Origin: an uncultured SAR86 cluster bacterium
GTDB lineage: Bacteria; Pseudomonadota; Gammaproteobacteria; Magnimaribacterales; D2472
Length of the DNA stretch: 58,021 bases
Direction: 5' to 3'
NCBI GenBank assembly: GCA_902513515.1
Contig: CABXNE010000005.1
Coordinates: forward strand, 1 to 58,021
In this document: positions 1 to 8,067 of the stretch, piece by piece
Numbering within the stretch: the stretch's first letter is position 1
How the letters are laid out: each line of letters starts with the position of its first letter
Position numbers and translations under genes: made by a program
The notes under the pieces: model-generated
Told to the model about the DNA's origin: nothing
Databases searched by the model: none
Seen by the model: the letters and a program-made list of their open reading frames with translations, nothing else

Positions 1-606
1 ATGAGTGCTTTGACTAAGAATATCAGAGGCATCAAGATCAAAATGTCGTAATTGATCCATAAATTCAGCGATATTGAAATTTATGTACTTGCTATTTAAG
101 CCAGAGATAGTTTTTATTATTGCCCGAAGTGTGATGTCCAGATCTCGAGATGCAACTAAGCCCAACCTATCAACAGATAATTCTTTTGCTCGAGATAATC
201 TCATGCCTTCTGGAGAAGAATCTTGTATTTCCGAGGTATGATCAAATAAAAGGTGACCTAGTTCATGGCCAATAACAAAATCTAATTCCCTCTCCTCTAA
301 GAGAGTTACTAATGCAGAGCTAAGAATGACAACAAAAACGTCTTCAACGCCTCTGTAGCATTTTGCATTAATTTCGTTGCTGGCAAAAACATATAAATGA
401 ATCTTCTCAGGAAGTATATTAAGATTTACACAAACTCTCTCTAGAGCGGAGTATATTAAAGGAGATATTGTTTTAGTTATTAAAAGACTTGAGTGAACCT
501 CTAGAATTTCATATTTTTGAGATTTAGAGACAGTATTTTTTTTTACTGATATGTCTTCTGAATATCTAAATTTTGTAACAAATTCAGCAGCCGTATCAGC
601 TTCCAT
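1..606 (-). CDS. M48-family zinc metallopeptidase, C-terminus beyond window
   Basis: The frame is open from an ATG at 606 to the first base of the window (202 codons), so the C-terminus is missing. A zinc-binding HELGH lies in the context DFVIGHELGHLLFD (about residues 114-127), followed about 27 residues later by SRAKELSVDRLG, where the Glu and Asp fit the third-ligand region of M48 peptidases. The upstream part, with a NEINAKCY segment and an exposed-strand region before the helix, also has the M48/HtpX-like layout. No membrane helix is seen in the visible part. The start overlaps the end of the upstream TerB-domain gene by 11 bp, so it is the last visible gene of the chaperone operon. I infer a soluble protease acting with the Hsp70 module; the substrate is unknown. 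An ImmA-like minigluzincin is a weaker alternative. Confidence 0.8.
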   Translation of the reverse strand, partial: MEADTAAEFVTKFRYSEDISVKKNTVSKSQKYEILEVHSSLLITKTISPLIYSALERVCVNLNILPEKIHLYVFASNEINAKCYRGVEDVFVVILSSALVTLLEERELDFVIGHELGHLLFDHTSEIQDSSPEGMRLSRAKELSVDRLGLVASRDLDITLRAIIKTISGLNSKYINFNIAEFMDQLRHFDLDASDILSQSTH

Positions 607-1771
607 GTTTCTTTTTTAATCTTGCCAAGGCATCAAGCATTCGTTGCGCATTATCTCTCTCATTTCTAGCTTGCAAAGAATTCAATCGGCCGTTCCATTT
701 TCTAAATTCTTTTTTTATAAATGCCAAGGAATCTTCTTTATTAAGATTCATATCTAAACCAATTAAAGCCTCATCACTAGTAGAGTCACTTGAAGATAAT
801 TTTGCATCAATTGATATCAATGTCTTGTCTTTCATTTTTTGAACTTCGTCATAGTCAAGATCTAATTTCGTTGAGAGTTCTTTTACGAGATTTAATTCAG
901 TTTCGTCAGCAAATCCATCAGCTGCAAGTACATCTAAGCATAATTCAAGTGCAATAAATTTATCAGTATTTGAAGCCACTAGATTAAATGCGTCAATAGT
1001 GGAATCAATGTTTTCTGATACCTTGAAGTTTTTTGGTAGACGAAGAAAAGCTTTGTAACTAGAATCAAGAGCTTCATTTAACTGTTTCTTCATTTCATTT
1101 TGTTTATCTTCAGAGATATATGTATCTAGTGTATTTGCAATCCATTTTTTAATTACCAAGCCCTCTGACTTATCAAGCGAGCCATCAGCCATGGCCATAG
1201 CCATTGCAATTGGAACGGTAGCAACCCTTGCTAAATCTCTATGCTCAGATTGATCTCTATACCCTTTATCTTCGAACTTAGTGGTAAAGGTGTTTATTGC
1301 ATATGAAATACATTTATCTTTGCTGTCAATATACCCACCTTCGAAAGATATGGGGTTATCTGATGAATAAAGGTATGCTCTTACTTCAATTACTTTACTA
1401 CCAGATCTTGGTGGAAGCATGATTTCTTTTACAAATGATGTCAGGTCTACCCAATCTGGAAAATATTGGTTTTCTTTAACAATTCCAAGATCTACTGAGT
1501 GAAGAAATACCCTTGTATCATCTTCAGTTGTTTGCTCATATAAGCTTAAAATCGGATCATCAGAACTCTTATCGAAAAAATTAATAGCGCATTCTAAGTT
1601 AGATGCATAAGATACTGAAAGAGCTCCCTTAATCTGTATTTTAAAATTTCCATCATTATTATCATAATCTCTAACTGCTTGAACTTGAAATGCCTCAGAT
1701 TGTTTTCTAGAAGACTCAGGCCAATCTGGAGGTCCTAGAAAAGCATCGACTATATCATTAAAAAATCCCAA
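596..1771 (-). CDS. TerB-domain protein with degenerate J-like C-terminus
   Basis: 391 aa. Residues about 20-170 form a predicted beta-rich domain I cannot name. Residues about 180-318 look like a TerB/DjlA-type helical domain: AMADGSLDKSEGLVIKKW and LAADGFADETELNLVKEL are paired acidic-helix repeats typical of that fold. The last about 50 residues (FIKKEFRKWNGRLNSL, then ERDNAQRMLDALARLKKKH) resemble a J domain in helix pattern but lack the HPD tripeptide. TerB plus J is the order seen in DjlA. The start is TTG at 1771, placed directly after the TAA of the Hsp70 gene and in the same frame; an AAGG eight bases upstream of the TTG is a credible ribosome site. The gene probably encodes the J-like or adaptor partner of the adjoining Hsp70; this is inference. 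No signal peptide or membrane helix is evident. Confidence 0.7.
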   Translation of the reverse strand: MGFFNDIVDAFLGPPDWPESSRKQSEAFQVQAVRDYDNNDGNFKIQIKGALSVSYASNLECAINFFDKSSDDPILSLYEQTTEDDTRVFLHSVDLGIVKENQYFPDWVDLTSFVKEIMLPPRSGSKVIEVRAYLYSSDNPISFEGGYIDSKDKCISYAINTFTTKFEDKGYRDQSEHRDLARVATVPIAMAMAMADGSLDKSEGLVIKKWIANTLDTYISEDKQNEMKKQLNEALDSSYKAFLRLPKNFKVSENIDSTIDAFNLVASNTDKFIALELCLDVLAADGFADETELNLVKELSTKLDLDYDEVQKMKDKTLISIDAKLSSSDSTSDEALIGLDMNLNKEDSLAFIKKEFRKWNGRLNSLQARNERDNAQRMLDALARLKKKHGS

Positions 1772-3280
1772 TTATTCAACCTTAAAATCATCAATATCAA
1801 TATCTGTATGAATATTTGAATTGCCTGCTGTTAGGTCAATCTCTGCCTTTCTTCCGCTCTCTACATCTAAGAACGTGCATTTCATAGTTTGATTTACATG
1901 ATATGAAAATGTTACTTCTACTTTTTGACCAGAAGGCCTACCCTCTGGTAAATCAAGAGCTCCCTCCCACATCGTATGAACATAATCAGGATCACTCTCT
2001 TCAATATTTGATTCAGTAACTCTGCAATTAATTGCTGTTTGATTATCGTGGGCTGTTTGATATTCCTTGGTAACCGAACATGGAATTTTATCTCCCTTTC
2101 TAATTAATGAATCATTTTTAAGAAGATTTTTTTGATGATGATCATCATAGCTGAGAATTATAGTTCCAAAAAATTTTGCAGTAACCTCTGCAATATTTAC
2201 TTTTGAAAGTGCTTGTTTCTGCAAAGGATTAAGCTTTGCAGGATCTGCTTTATAGGCTACATATAAAGCAGCGCCTAGAGCAACCGCTTCATCTGGGTTG
2301 CCAACAGATTTAGGAACTTTTTTAAAAATTTTCTCAACGCTAGATTGAATGCAAGGCATTCTTGTAGACCCTCCGACTAAGATTACCTCATTAATATCAG
2401 TAATTGAGAGATTGGCTTCATCGATGGCATTCTCACAAGTCATTTCAGACTTTGCAATTAGCGTAGAGATAGCATCTTCGAACTCAGCTCTAGAAATTTC
2501 AATTTTATGCCGACCTTTGGTTGTTGCAATTTTTATAGAAGTTTTCTCTTTTTCACTAAGAATTTTTTTTTGCTCTTCAGCATCATTCTTAGTGAAGTCT
2601 TCTGGCTCTAGATCTTCGCCCACTTGGTCTTTCCACTTGCTTCTAACAATTTCAATTAATTTTTCATCAAAATCATCTCCTCCGAGCAAGGTTACTCCAT
2701 CGGTATTGATAACTTCAATATCTGAGCCTTTAATTTCAATAATTGAAATATCAAAAGTTCCTCCGCCTAAATCATAAATTGCATATGTTCCATTTAACTC
2801 CTCGCCAGATGAATAGGCATAATAAAGAGCAGCGGCAGTTGGCTCATTTATTATGTATTTAATTGAAAGACCTGAAGCGTTGGCTGCAGCTAGAGTAGCT
2901 TCTCTTGCCTTATTTCCATAATTCGCTGGAATTGTTACTACTGCTTCGGAGATTTCACCAATTTGCGTTTGAGCGTCATCTTTTAATTTTTTTAAAACAA
3001 AACTTGAAAGAGATGTAGCATTATATTTTTCTCCAAAAGCTTCATACTCCTTTTCTTCCCCCATGACTCTTTTAAACCTGCCAAAACATTTACTATCTTC
3101 TCCATATACTCTTTGTGCAGTTTTTCCAACAATAACATTACCTTGATCGTCAAATAGCACAACTGAGGGGGTAATATTATCTCCCTGGCTATTAACAAGC
3201 ATTACAGGTCTTCCAGTAGCATCTAAATGGGCTATTGCTGAATAAGTGGTTCCAAGATCAATACCTACTAAATTACTCAT
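1772..3280 (-). CDS. Short Hsp70 (DnaK-like) without helical lid
   Basis: 502 aa against about 640 for DnaK. The ATPase domain is complete: GIDLGTTYSA (6-15), VTIPANYGNKAREA (115-128), DLGGGTFD (170-177), LGGDDFD (199-205) and ILVGGSTRMP (300-309). The substrate-binding part (about 380-500) holds only the beta-sandwich; the protein ends at IDIDDFKVE with no alpha-helical lid and no EEVD-like tail. The acidic-hydrophobic interdomain linker of DnaK (LLLDVTPLS) is replaced by a divergent stretch near 360-375. It overlaps the GrpE-like gene by 8 bp upstream and abuts the TerB-domain gene downstream, so co-translation is likely. This is a second, specialised Hsp70 rather than the housekeeping DnaK (no dnaJ next to it); a lidless chaperone should bind clients weakly or be run by partners. 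Confidence 0.9.
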   Translation of the reverse strand: MSNLVGIDLGTTYSAIAHLDATGRPVMLVNSQGDNITPSVVLFDDQGNVIVGKTAQRVYGEDSKCFGRFKRVMGEEKEYEAFGEKYNATSLSSFVLKKLKDDAQTQIGEISEAVVTIPANYGNKAREATLAAANASGLSIKYIINEPTAAALYYAYSSGEELNGTYAIYDLGGGTFDISIIEIKGSDIEVINTDGVTLLGGDDFDEKLIEIVRSKWKDQVGEDLEPEDFTKNDAEEQKKILSEKEKTSIKIATTKGRHKIEISRAEFEDAISTLIAKSEMTCENAIDEANLSITDINEVILVGGSTRMPCIQSSVEKIFKKVPKSVGNPDEAVALGAALYVAYKADPAKLNPLQKQALSKVNIAEVTAKFFGTIILSYDDHHQKNLLKNDSLIRKGDKIPCSVTKEYQTAHDNQTAINCRVTESNIEESDPDYVHTMWEGALDLPEGRPSGQKVEVTFSYHVNQTMKCTFLDVESGRKAEIDLTAGNSNIHTDIDIDDFKVE

Positions 3281-4205
3281 TTTTGTCTCCTTTTACGTAA
3301 ACTTCAATTTTAGGGTATTGTAAAACTTCCTTTTGTTCAGCTTCAATGTAAAAGCCTTCTTTCAGTGTTTGTTTTACTAAAAAGATTTTATCTTCATCTG
3401 ATGTTTCTATACTTACCCATTCATTTGCAGGAGGAATTCCAAATTCATCAGACTTTACTGAAGCACCCTCATTTATCGAAAATTGCTTGACTCCTATTTC
3501 ATCAATTATGTCTTGTAGATTCTCATATACAAAGATAACTTCATTTTTAGTTTCCTCTGATATGCTTTCATCCATATTAATTGTTTGGCAGATATTGGAA
3601 ACACGAATCAGCTTCTTAACAAATTTCTTAATTATCTGTAAGTCATAACCCATTTTAAGCCTGTCAATTTCCTTGTCTTTTTCATTGAGGCTTTCTTGAA
3701 GCAAGCCAAAAGATTCAAAAATCTCATCATATCTCTGCGATATATGTCCGAGAAGCTGTTGATGAGAGGTGGTTTGAGATTTTAAATTATTTGAAAAAGC
3801 ATCAAACTCATTCTTCACTCCTGAGCTAATTTTTGAAAAGCCTTTATTTAAATCAACAAACTTATCTAATAGATTTTCTGGAAAAGTGATTAATTGATTT
3901 TTATATTTTGCTCTCCATCTTAAAAGAATGTAATTAATAATAAGAGAAATAAACAACAAAATAGCAATCGAAATATAAATAATAAGCATTGAACTTTGGC
4001 TATATATAGGCTGTTGTGTTTGAGAGTATTCTCCAATGTCTGCTGCTTTTGCCTCTGCTGCAGCTTTTGCCTCTGCTGCTGCTTTTGCTAGAACTAAATC
4101 ATTTGTTGGTATTTGTTGGTCAGGTTGAATTATTTCTGCCCTAATGGAAATATTATTAAATAAAAGTAATATTGATACGAATAGAAAAAGGATAAGTTTA
4201 TACAT
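3273..4205 (-). CDS. Membrane-anchored GrpE-like nucleotide exchange factor
   Basis: 310 aa from the ATG at 4205. Residues 1-23 look like a cleavable signal peptide (MYKLILFLF...ISIRA). Residues 40-55 are a TolA-like Ala/Glu/Lys repeat (KAAAEAKAAAEAKAA). A transmembrane helix follows at about 73-95, closed by RWRAK, which places the rest in the cytoplasm. Residues 110-190 are predicted coiled coil. Residues 190-305 match the GrpE pattern: a long helix with FVKKLIRVSNICQ, then ENLQDIIDEIGVKQFS, then the beta wing LVKQTLKEGFYIE...YPKIEVYVKG. GrpE homodimerises through the coiled coil and opens the Hsp70 nucleotide cleft; here the factor would hold its Hsp70 at the inner membrane. A longer start at 4250 adds 15 hydrophobic residues and is less likely. 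It is the first large gene of the operon. The GrpE call is from pattern only. Confidence 0.68.
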   Translation of the reverse strand: MYKLILFLFVSILLLFNNISIRAEIIQPDQQIPTNDLVLAKAAAEAKAAAEAKAADIGEYSQTQQPIYSQSSMLIIYISIAILLFISLIINYILLRWRAKYKNQLITFPENLLDKFVDLNKGFSKISSGVKNEFDAFSNNLKSQTTSHQQLLGHISQRYDEIFESFGLLQESLNEKDKEIDRLKMGYDLQIIKKFVKKLIRVSNICQTINMDESISEETKNEVIFVYENLQDIIDEIGVKQFSINEGASVKSDEFGIPPANEWVSIETSDEDKIFLVKQTLKEGFYIEAEQKEVLQYPKIEVYVKGDKNE

Positions 4206-4312
4206 ACAATTTATTATGATCAGAAATGATAGGTTAATCAAATTGAGCATAACTTAGAAAATGCATCTAAGTTGAGTGGCTTATAAATGAATTTGTAACC
4301 TGCCTTAAGTTC

Positions 4313-4474
4313 TCACTTTCTATTTATGCACCTGAACAGAGTTCTTCCACTTATCTTTCCCGCTATGCGATTTATCAATCTATTGCCTACTCTTTTTTTT
4401 GCAACGCTATCAATATCACCGAGATATTTGGCGCTTTTATATAAGATATTTCTAAGTTTAGAAATTTTCATCAT
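4313..4474 (-). CDS. Small basic protein, function unknown
   Basis: 53 aa (starting MMKISKLRNILYKSAK and ending GKISGRTLFRCINRK), very rich in Lys and Arg. GGGA five bases before the ATG pair at 4474/4471 is a fair ribosome site. The pattern (short N-terminus, YKSAKYLGDID, basic patch, then a Gly-rich GKISGR end) reminds me of tiny basic proteins seen in phage and accessory regions, but I cannot name the family. It overlaps the split small gene upstream by 17 bp and lies about 107 bp before the GrpE-like gene, so it may be in that operon. An ORF on the opposite strand here translates into hydrophobic low-complexity residues and is the shadow of this gene. Confidence 0.5.
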   Translation of the reverse strand: MMKISKLRNILYKSAKYLGDIDSVAKKRVGNRLINRIAGKISGRTLFRCINRK

Positions 4475-4598
4475 CTGGTTCCCAAAGTTCTATCTGATTC
4501 CCTTTTTTATCTTTGTGAATTGCGCATTCAATAAAACAAATATTTCTGCCCTACCTATCTATCTTTGTATCGCCATATGACCAAAGTTGATTATTCAT
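4458..4598 (-). pseudogene. Small gene interrupted by an in-frame amber codon
   Basis: The frame begins MNNQLWSYGDTKIDR at 4598, meets TAG after 15 codons, and then continues open and protein-like as GRNICFIECAIHKDKK followed by GNQIELWEPDDENF to TAA at 4458. Both halves look coding (charged, no low complexity), and the second half has no ATG, GTG or TTG start of its own. The simplest reading is a 46-aa gene broken by one point mutation, or a suppressed amber codon. It lies between the 56-aa ORF upstream and the 53-aa basic protein downstream, which it overlaps. The function is unknown. Confidence 0.4.
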
Positions 4599-4617
4599 TT
4601 TATTTTTAAGACGTATC

Positions 4618-4788
4618 CTACTTTGTCATTCTTATATCCAAGGTGCTCTTTGAATTATTCTTTTCTGCTATCTGCTTTAGCTTCGCTTCGGCAAGCATCC
4701 AGTCAACTATTTTATCCTCTTGATCTTTTGTGCTTGCTTGTAAGAGCTTTTTGTGTAGAAAGTCCATTGTTCGTGAGTAACTAGCCAT
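4618..4788 (-). CDS. Small helical protein, function unknown
   Basis: 56 aa from the ATG at 4788 (MASYSRTMDFLHKKLLQA). A GTG at 4803 would add five residues, but the Met-Ala start is more natural. The sequence is charged and mostly helical, ending KSTLDIRMTK. It is the first of three consecutive small minus-strand ORFs leading to the chaperone operon and is divergent from the acyl-CoA dehydrogenase at 4849, so the 60 bp between them should hold both promoters. I do not recognise a family. Confidence 0.45.
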   Translation of the reverse strand: MASYSRTMDFLHKKLLQASTKDQEDKIVDWMLAEAKLKQIAEKNNSKSTLDIRMTK

Positions 4789-4848
4789 AGCTAAATAATA
4801 CACTAAGATATTGCCTTGAGAAATGAAGATGAGATACTAAGATCTTAA

Positions 4849-6030
4849 ATGTTAATACAGTTAAATCAAAAGCAATTAAAACTTCACAATGAGCTTCGAG
4901 AATACTTTGAGGGTCTGATTACCCCTGCTCTTAGGGCAGAGCTCAATCAACCGGAACACTTCGAAGGCGGTGGACCCGAATTCAAAAAGGCCATGAGAAC
5001 TATGGGTTCTGATGGATGGATAGGCTTAAGCTGGAAAAAAGAATTTGGCGGTAAGGAGTTGAGCCCAATTGAGCAATACATCTTTGTAGAGACGGTAATG
5101 AGAACTGGCTTCCCCTTCCCTTTTTTAACTACTGAATCTGTTGGTCCTATGATTGCAGAATATGGTTCTCCATGGGCAAAAGAAGAAATTGCAACCAAGA
5201 TTCTTAAAGGTGAGCTAATTTTTGGAATTGGATACTCAGAACCAAATTCAGGGACGGACTTAGCATCATTGCAAACAAAAGCAATTAAACAAACTGATGG
5301 ATACCTAATCAATGGTCAGAAGATGTGGACTAGTTTAGCTAATTTCTCTGACTATATTTGGCTAGCAACAAGAACTGATTTTGATGCCAAAAATCATAAA
5401 GGAATATCAATGTTCATTGTTCCAACCGATGATCCTGGATTTTCTATGTCTGCAATAAATACTTTGGGTGATGTCAGAACCAATGCAACATTTTATGACG
5501 ATATTTATGTGCCAGAAACTCACCTTGTGGGAGAGCTCAATCAAGGTTGGTCATTGATTACCAGCCAACTAAATTTAGAACGTCTAGCGCTTGTAAATCA
5601 TGGGCCCGTAGAGGAGCTTTATAAGGATGTCTTAAAAACAGCTCAATCTACAAAAATTAATAATGATCAATGTTTAAGTGATCTGTCATGGGTTCAACAT
5701 AACTTTGCTCAAGTTCATTCAGGCATTGAGGCTCTCAAACTAATTTGCTGGAAGCAAACCTGGATCATGGAATCAGGCCAGTTAAATATGGCTGAGGCAT
5801 CTGTTGCTAAAGTCTATGGGTCTGAATTTTTCATTGAAGCCTATAGACTCATGATGGAAATCATGGGGGAGCTCAGTATTCTAAAAAATGACTCAGAATT
5901 AACAATTTTAAATGCACGACTTGAACGTATGTATAGAACCGCTTCAATTTTAACCTTTGGTGGTGGGACTAACGAAGTGCAAAGAGATATTATTGCTATG
6001 GCCGGATTATTAATGCCAAGAACACGCTAA
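4849..6030 (+). CDS. Acyl-CoA dehydrogenase (first subunit of a pair)
   Basis: 393 aa, normal length for the family. Signature 1 is YSEPNSGTDLASLQTKA (about residues 127-143), with WTSLANFSDYIWL just after it in the flavin-contacting strand. Signature 2 is FGGGTNEVQRDIIAMAGLL at the C-terminus. The enzyme oxidises an acyl-CoA to the 2-enoyl-CoA and passes electrons to ETF. Its stop overlaps the start of a second, more divergent dehydrogenase (TAATG), an arrangement typical of heteromeric enzymes such as the mycobacterial FadE28/FadE29 and ChsE1/ChsE2 pairs, which act on bulky or branched acyl-CoAs. EtfA and EtfB lie immediately downstream on the other strand. Chain length cannot be read from the sequence. 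Confidence 0.9.
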   Translation: MLIQLNQKQLKLHNELREYFEGLITPALRAELNQPEHFEGGGPEFKKAMRTMGSDGWIGLSWKKEFGGKELSPIEQYIFVETVMRTGFPFPFLTTESVGPMIAEYGSPWAKEEIATKILKGELIFGIGYSEPNSGTDLASLQTKAIKQTDGYLINGQKMWTSLANFSDYIWLATRTDFDAKNHKGISMFIVPTDDPGFSMSAINTLGDVRTNATFYDDIYVPETHLVGELNQGWSLITSQLNLERLALVNHGPVEELYKDVLKTAQSTKINNDQCLSDLSWVQHNFAQVHSGIEALKLICWKQTWIMESGQLNMAEASVAKVYGSEFFIEAYRLMMEIMGELSILKNDSELTILNARLERMYRTASILTFGGGTNEVQRDIIAMAGLLMPRTR

Positions 6031-7136
6031 TGGATTTTTCTGAGCTGTCACATCAAACTGAAATCAGAGATTCTTTAGACAAGATCCTTAATGAGCATTG
6101 TTCGCAGGAACTCTTAAAAGAATATGATTCAAACTTCAAACATGATGCAAGTTTACTTTCTTTATTGTCCAGCAATGGTTATTTAGGATTAGGCTTAAAT
6201 GAAAAATACGGAGGGAGTGGCGAAGACCTCTATGATCTGGGTATATTATTTGAGCGACTGGGATATCATGCCGCCCCATTAAGTTTAAGTGGTTGTTTAG
6301 TAGATGTAGCTCAAACAATTCAGAAATTTAGCAATGAAGGATTTTGTAATGAAATACTCAGCTCAATCATTGCAGGTGAAATCTACACCTCAGCAATTTT
6401 AGAACCCTCTAACCAAGATCCTGAAAATCCAATTACTACAGCTAAAATAAAAGATGATCAGCTAGTAATTTCAGGAACTAAATATTTATCTGAAATATCC
6501 TCAATGGCTAAAAGTGTTCTCATTTCAGCTAATTCAAATGAAGGTGTTTTATTGGTGCTCGTTGAATCAGATAAAGTTAAGTTAACAGAGTTATCTAGCA
6601 CGGCCAACTCTCCTCTTTTTAAAGTAGAACTAGATTCAGTAAGAGTAGATAGAGAATCTATTATTCATAAGAAAGGCAGAGGATTAGAGGCTTTGAGGTA
6701 CCTCATTCAAGTAAACATGGTAATGAGAAGTTATGTTGCTCTGGGTGTGACTGAAAAAATGACATCATTGATAGCGGGATATACATCTGAGAGAGAGCAA
6801 TTTGGAAGAGTGATCGGGACTTTCCAAGCTGTATCACATAGAGCTGCGGATTGTTTTATAGAGCTTGAATGCTTAAGGCTTGTTAATCAACAAGCGTCTA
6901 TAAACTTAAATACTAACCTTGATTGTGAAAATGATGCCTTAGTATCTAAGATTTGGGCTGGTAATGCGTGTCATAAAATTAGTTACTCAGCCCAACACCT
7001 GCATGGAGGGATGGGAGTTGATAAAGATTATGTACTATGGAGGTACTGCTTGTTAGCTAAAGAATGTGAGCTAATTAATGGCTCAGCCAGCCAAAATATT
7101 GACAGGTTGGGCATAAATTTAACTACAAATCAGTAG
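6030..7136 (+). CDS. Acyl-CoA dehydrogenase (second subunit of a pair)
   Basis: 368 aa. The C-terminal domain carries SEREQFGRVIGTFQAVSHR (about 243-261) and LHGGMGVDKDYVLWRY, both usual acyl-CoA dehydrogenase features. The N-terminal half is divergent: the usual SEP-x-GSD signature is replaced by LEPSNQDPENP. This divergence, together with the TAATG overlap with the preceding gene, suggests a partner subunit in a heterotetramer rather than an independent enzyme. It converges with etfA, with only 1 bp between the stops. Confidence 0.87.
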   Translation: MDFSELSHQTEIRDSLDKILNEHCSQELLKEYDSNFKHDASLLSLLSSNGYLGLGLNEKYGGSGEDLYDLGILFERLGYHAAPLSLSGCLVDVAQTIQKFSNEGFCNEILSSIIAGEIYTSAILEPSNQDPENPITTAKIKDDQLVISGTKYLSEISSMAKSVLISANSNEGVLLVLVESDKVKLTELSSTANSPLFKVELDSVRVDRESIIHKKGRGLEALRYLIQVNMVMRSYVALGVTEKMTSLIAGYTSEREQFGRVIGTFQAVSHRAADCFIELECLRLVNQQASINLNTNLDCENDALVSKIWAGNACHKISYSAQHLHGGMGVDKDYVLWRYCLLAKECELINGSASQNIDRLGINLTTNQ

Positions 7137-7137
7137 G

Positions 7138-8067
7138 TTATAACTGTTCAGCTAGCTCAGGTAAAGCGTTAAACAAATCAGCAACCAGACCGTAATCAGC
7201 TACTTGAAATATAGGCGCATCCTCATCTTTGTTTATCGCAACTATAACTTTTGAGTCTTTCATTCCAGCTAAATGCTGGATAGCTCCACTAATGCCAACT
7301 GCAATATATAAGTCTGGAGCAACAATTTTTCCTGTTTGACCAACTTGATAGTCATTTGGAACAAATCCTGCATCTACAGCTGCTCTTGAAGCGCCAACTG
7401 CAGCTCCAAGTTTGTCAGCAATAGTTTCCAAGAGATGGAAATTATCTCCTGATTGCATGCCTCGTCCACCAGAAATAACAATGCTTGCTGCAGTGAGTTC
7501 TGGTCGATCACTCTGTGCAATCTCTTCATTTACAAATGTAGATAAATCAGAGACACCATCAGCTGATATTGATTCAACAGATGCAGATCCACCGCTAGCA
7601 TTTACTGGATCAAAAGCAGTAGCTCTAACAGTAATAACTTTTATTGAATCACTAGATTTAACTGTCGCTATACAACTACCAGCATATATTGGACGTTTAA
7701 AAGTATCGTCTGATACAACTTCAGTGATTTCAGAAATTTGCTGAACATCAAGCAATGCGCTTAGTCTTGGTAAAACATTCTTACCAAAAGTTGTGGCTGG
7801 AGCAAGAATATGAGAATAATTAGCAGAAATTGATTGAATTAAATTTGCTGTGCTCTCAGCTAATTGATTTTCGTATGCAGAGTCATCAGCTAAAATAACT
7901 TTTTCAACACCATCTACAGCTGCAGCTTCGTCTGCAACAGATTGACATGCATTACCAGCTACAAGTATATGAACTGGGCCACCAATTACATTTGCTGCTG
8001 CTACAGTGTTGAGTGTTGCAGGCTTTAGGTTGACATTATCGTGTTCTGCTATAACTAATGTACTCAT
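7138..8067 (-). CDS. etfA: Electron transfer flavoprotein alpha subunit
   Basis: 309 aa, the usual length. The FAD domain is unmistakable: [20 protein letters not shown] (about 198-217), [34 protein letters not shown] and [17 protein letters not shown]. With EtfB it forms the soluble heterodimer that collects electrons from acyl-CoA dehydrogenases and hands them to ETF-ubiquinone oxidoreductase. It overlaps etfB by 4 bp (ATGA), so the pair is co-translated. It converges tail to tail with the acyl-CoA dehydrogenase pair. Confidence 0.97.
   Translation of the reverse strand: MSTLVIAEHDNVNLKPATLNTVAAANVIGGPVHILVAGNACQSVADEAAAVDGVEKVILADDSAYENQLAESTANLIQSISANYSHILAPATTFGKNVLPRLSALLDVQQISEITEVVSDDTFKRPIYAGSCIATVKSSDSIKVITVRATAFDPVNASGGSASVESISADGVSDLSTFVNEEIAQSDRPELTAASIVISGGRGMQSGDNFHLLETIADKLGAAVGASRAAVDAGFVPNDYQVGQTGKIVAPDLYIAVGISGAIQHLAGMKDSKVIVAINKDEDAPIFQVADYGLVADLFNALPELAEQL

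Noticed and set aside
2349-2777. 142-residue plus-strand ORF inside the Hsp70 gene
   Set aside because: Antisense shadow of the Hsp70 coding frame; Ser/Ile-rich, with no family features.
4040-4095. Tandem DNA repeat of GCT/GCA-rich units
   Set aside because: It encodes the Ala/Glu/Lys stalk of the GrpE-like protein in frame; it is protein repeat, not a separate genetic element.
4326-4784. Two hydrophobic plus-strand ORFs in the gap before the first acyl-CoA dehydrogenase
   Set aside because: They are Leu/Phe/Ile-rich low-complexity translations lying opposite better-looking, charged minus-strand small ORFs, with no ribosome sites.
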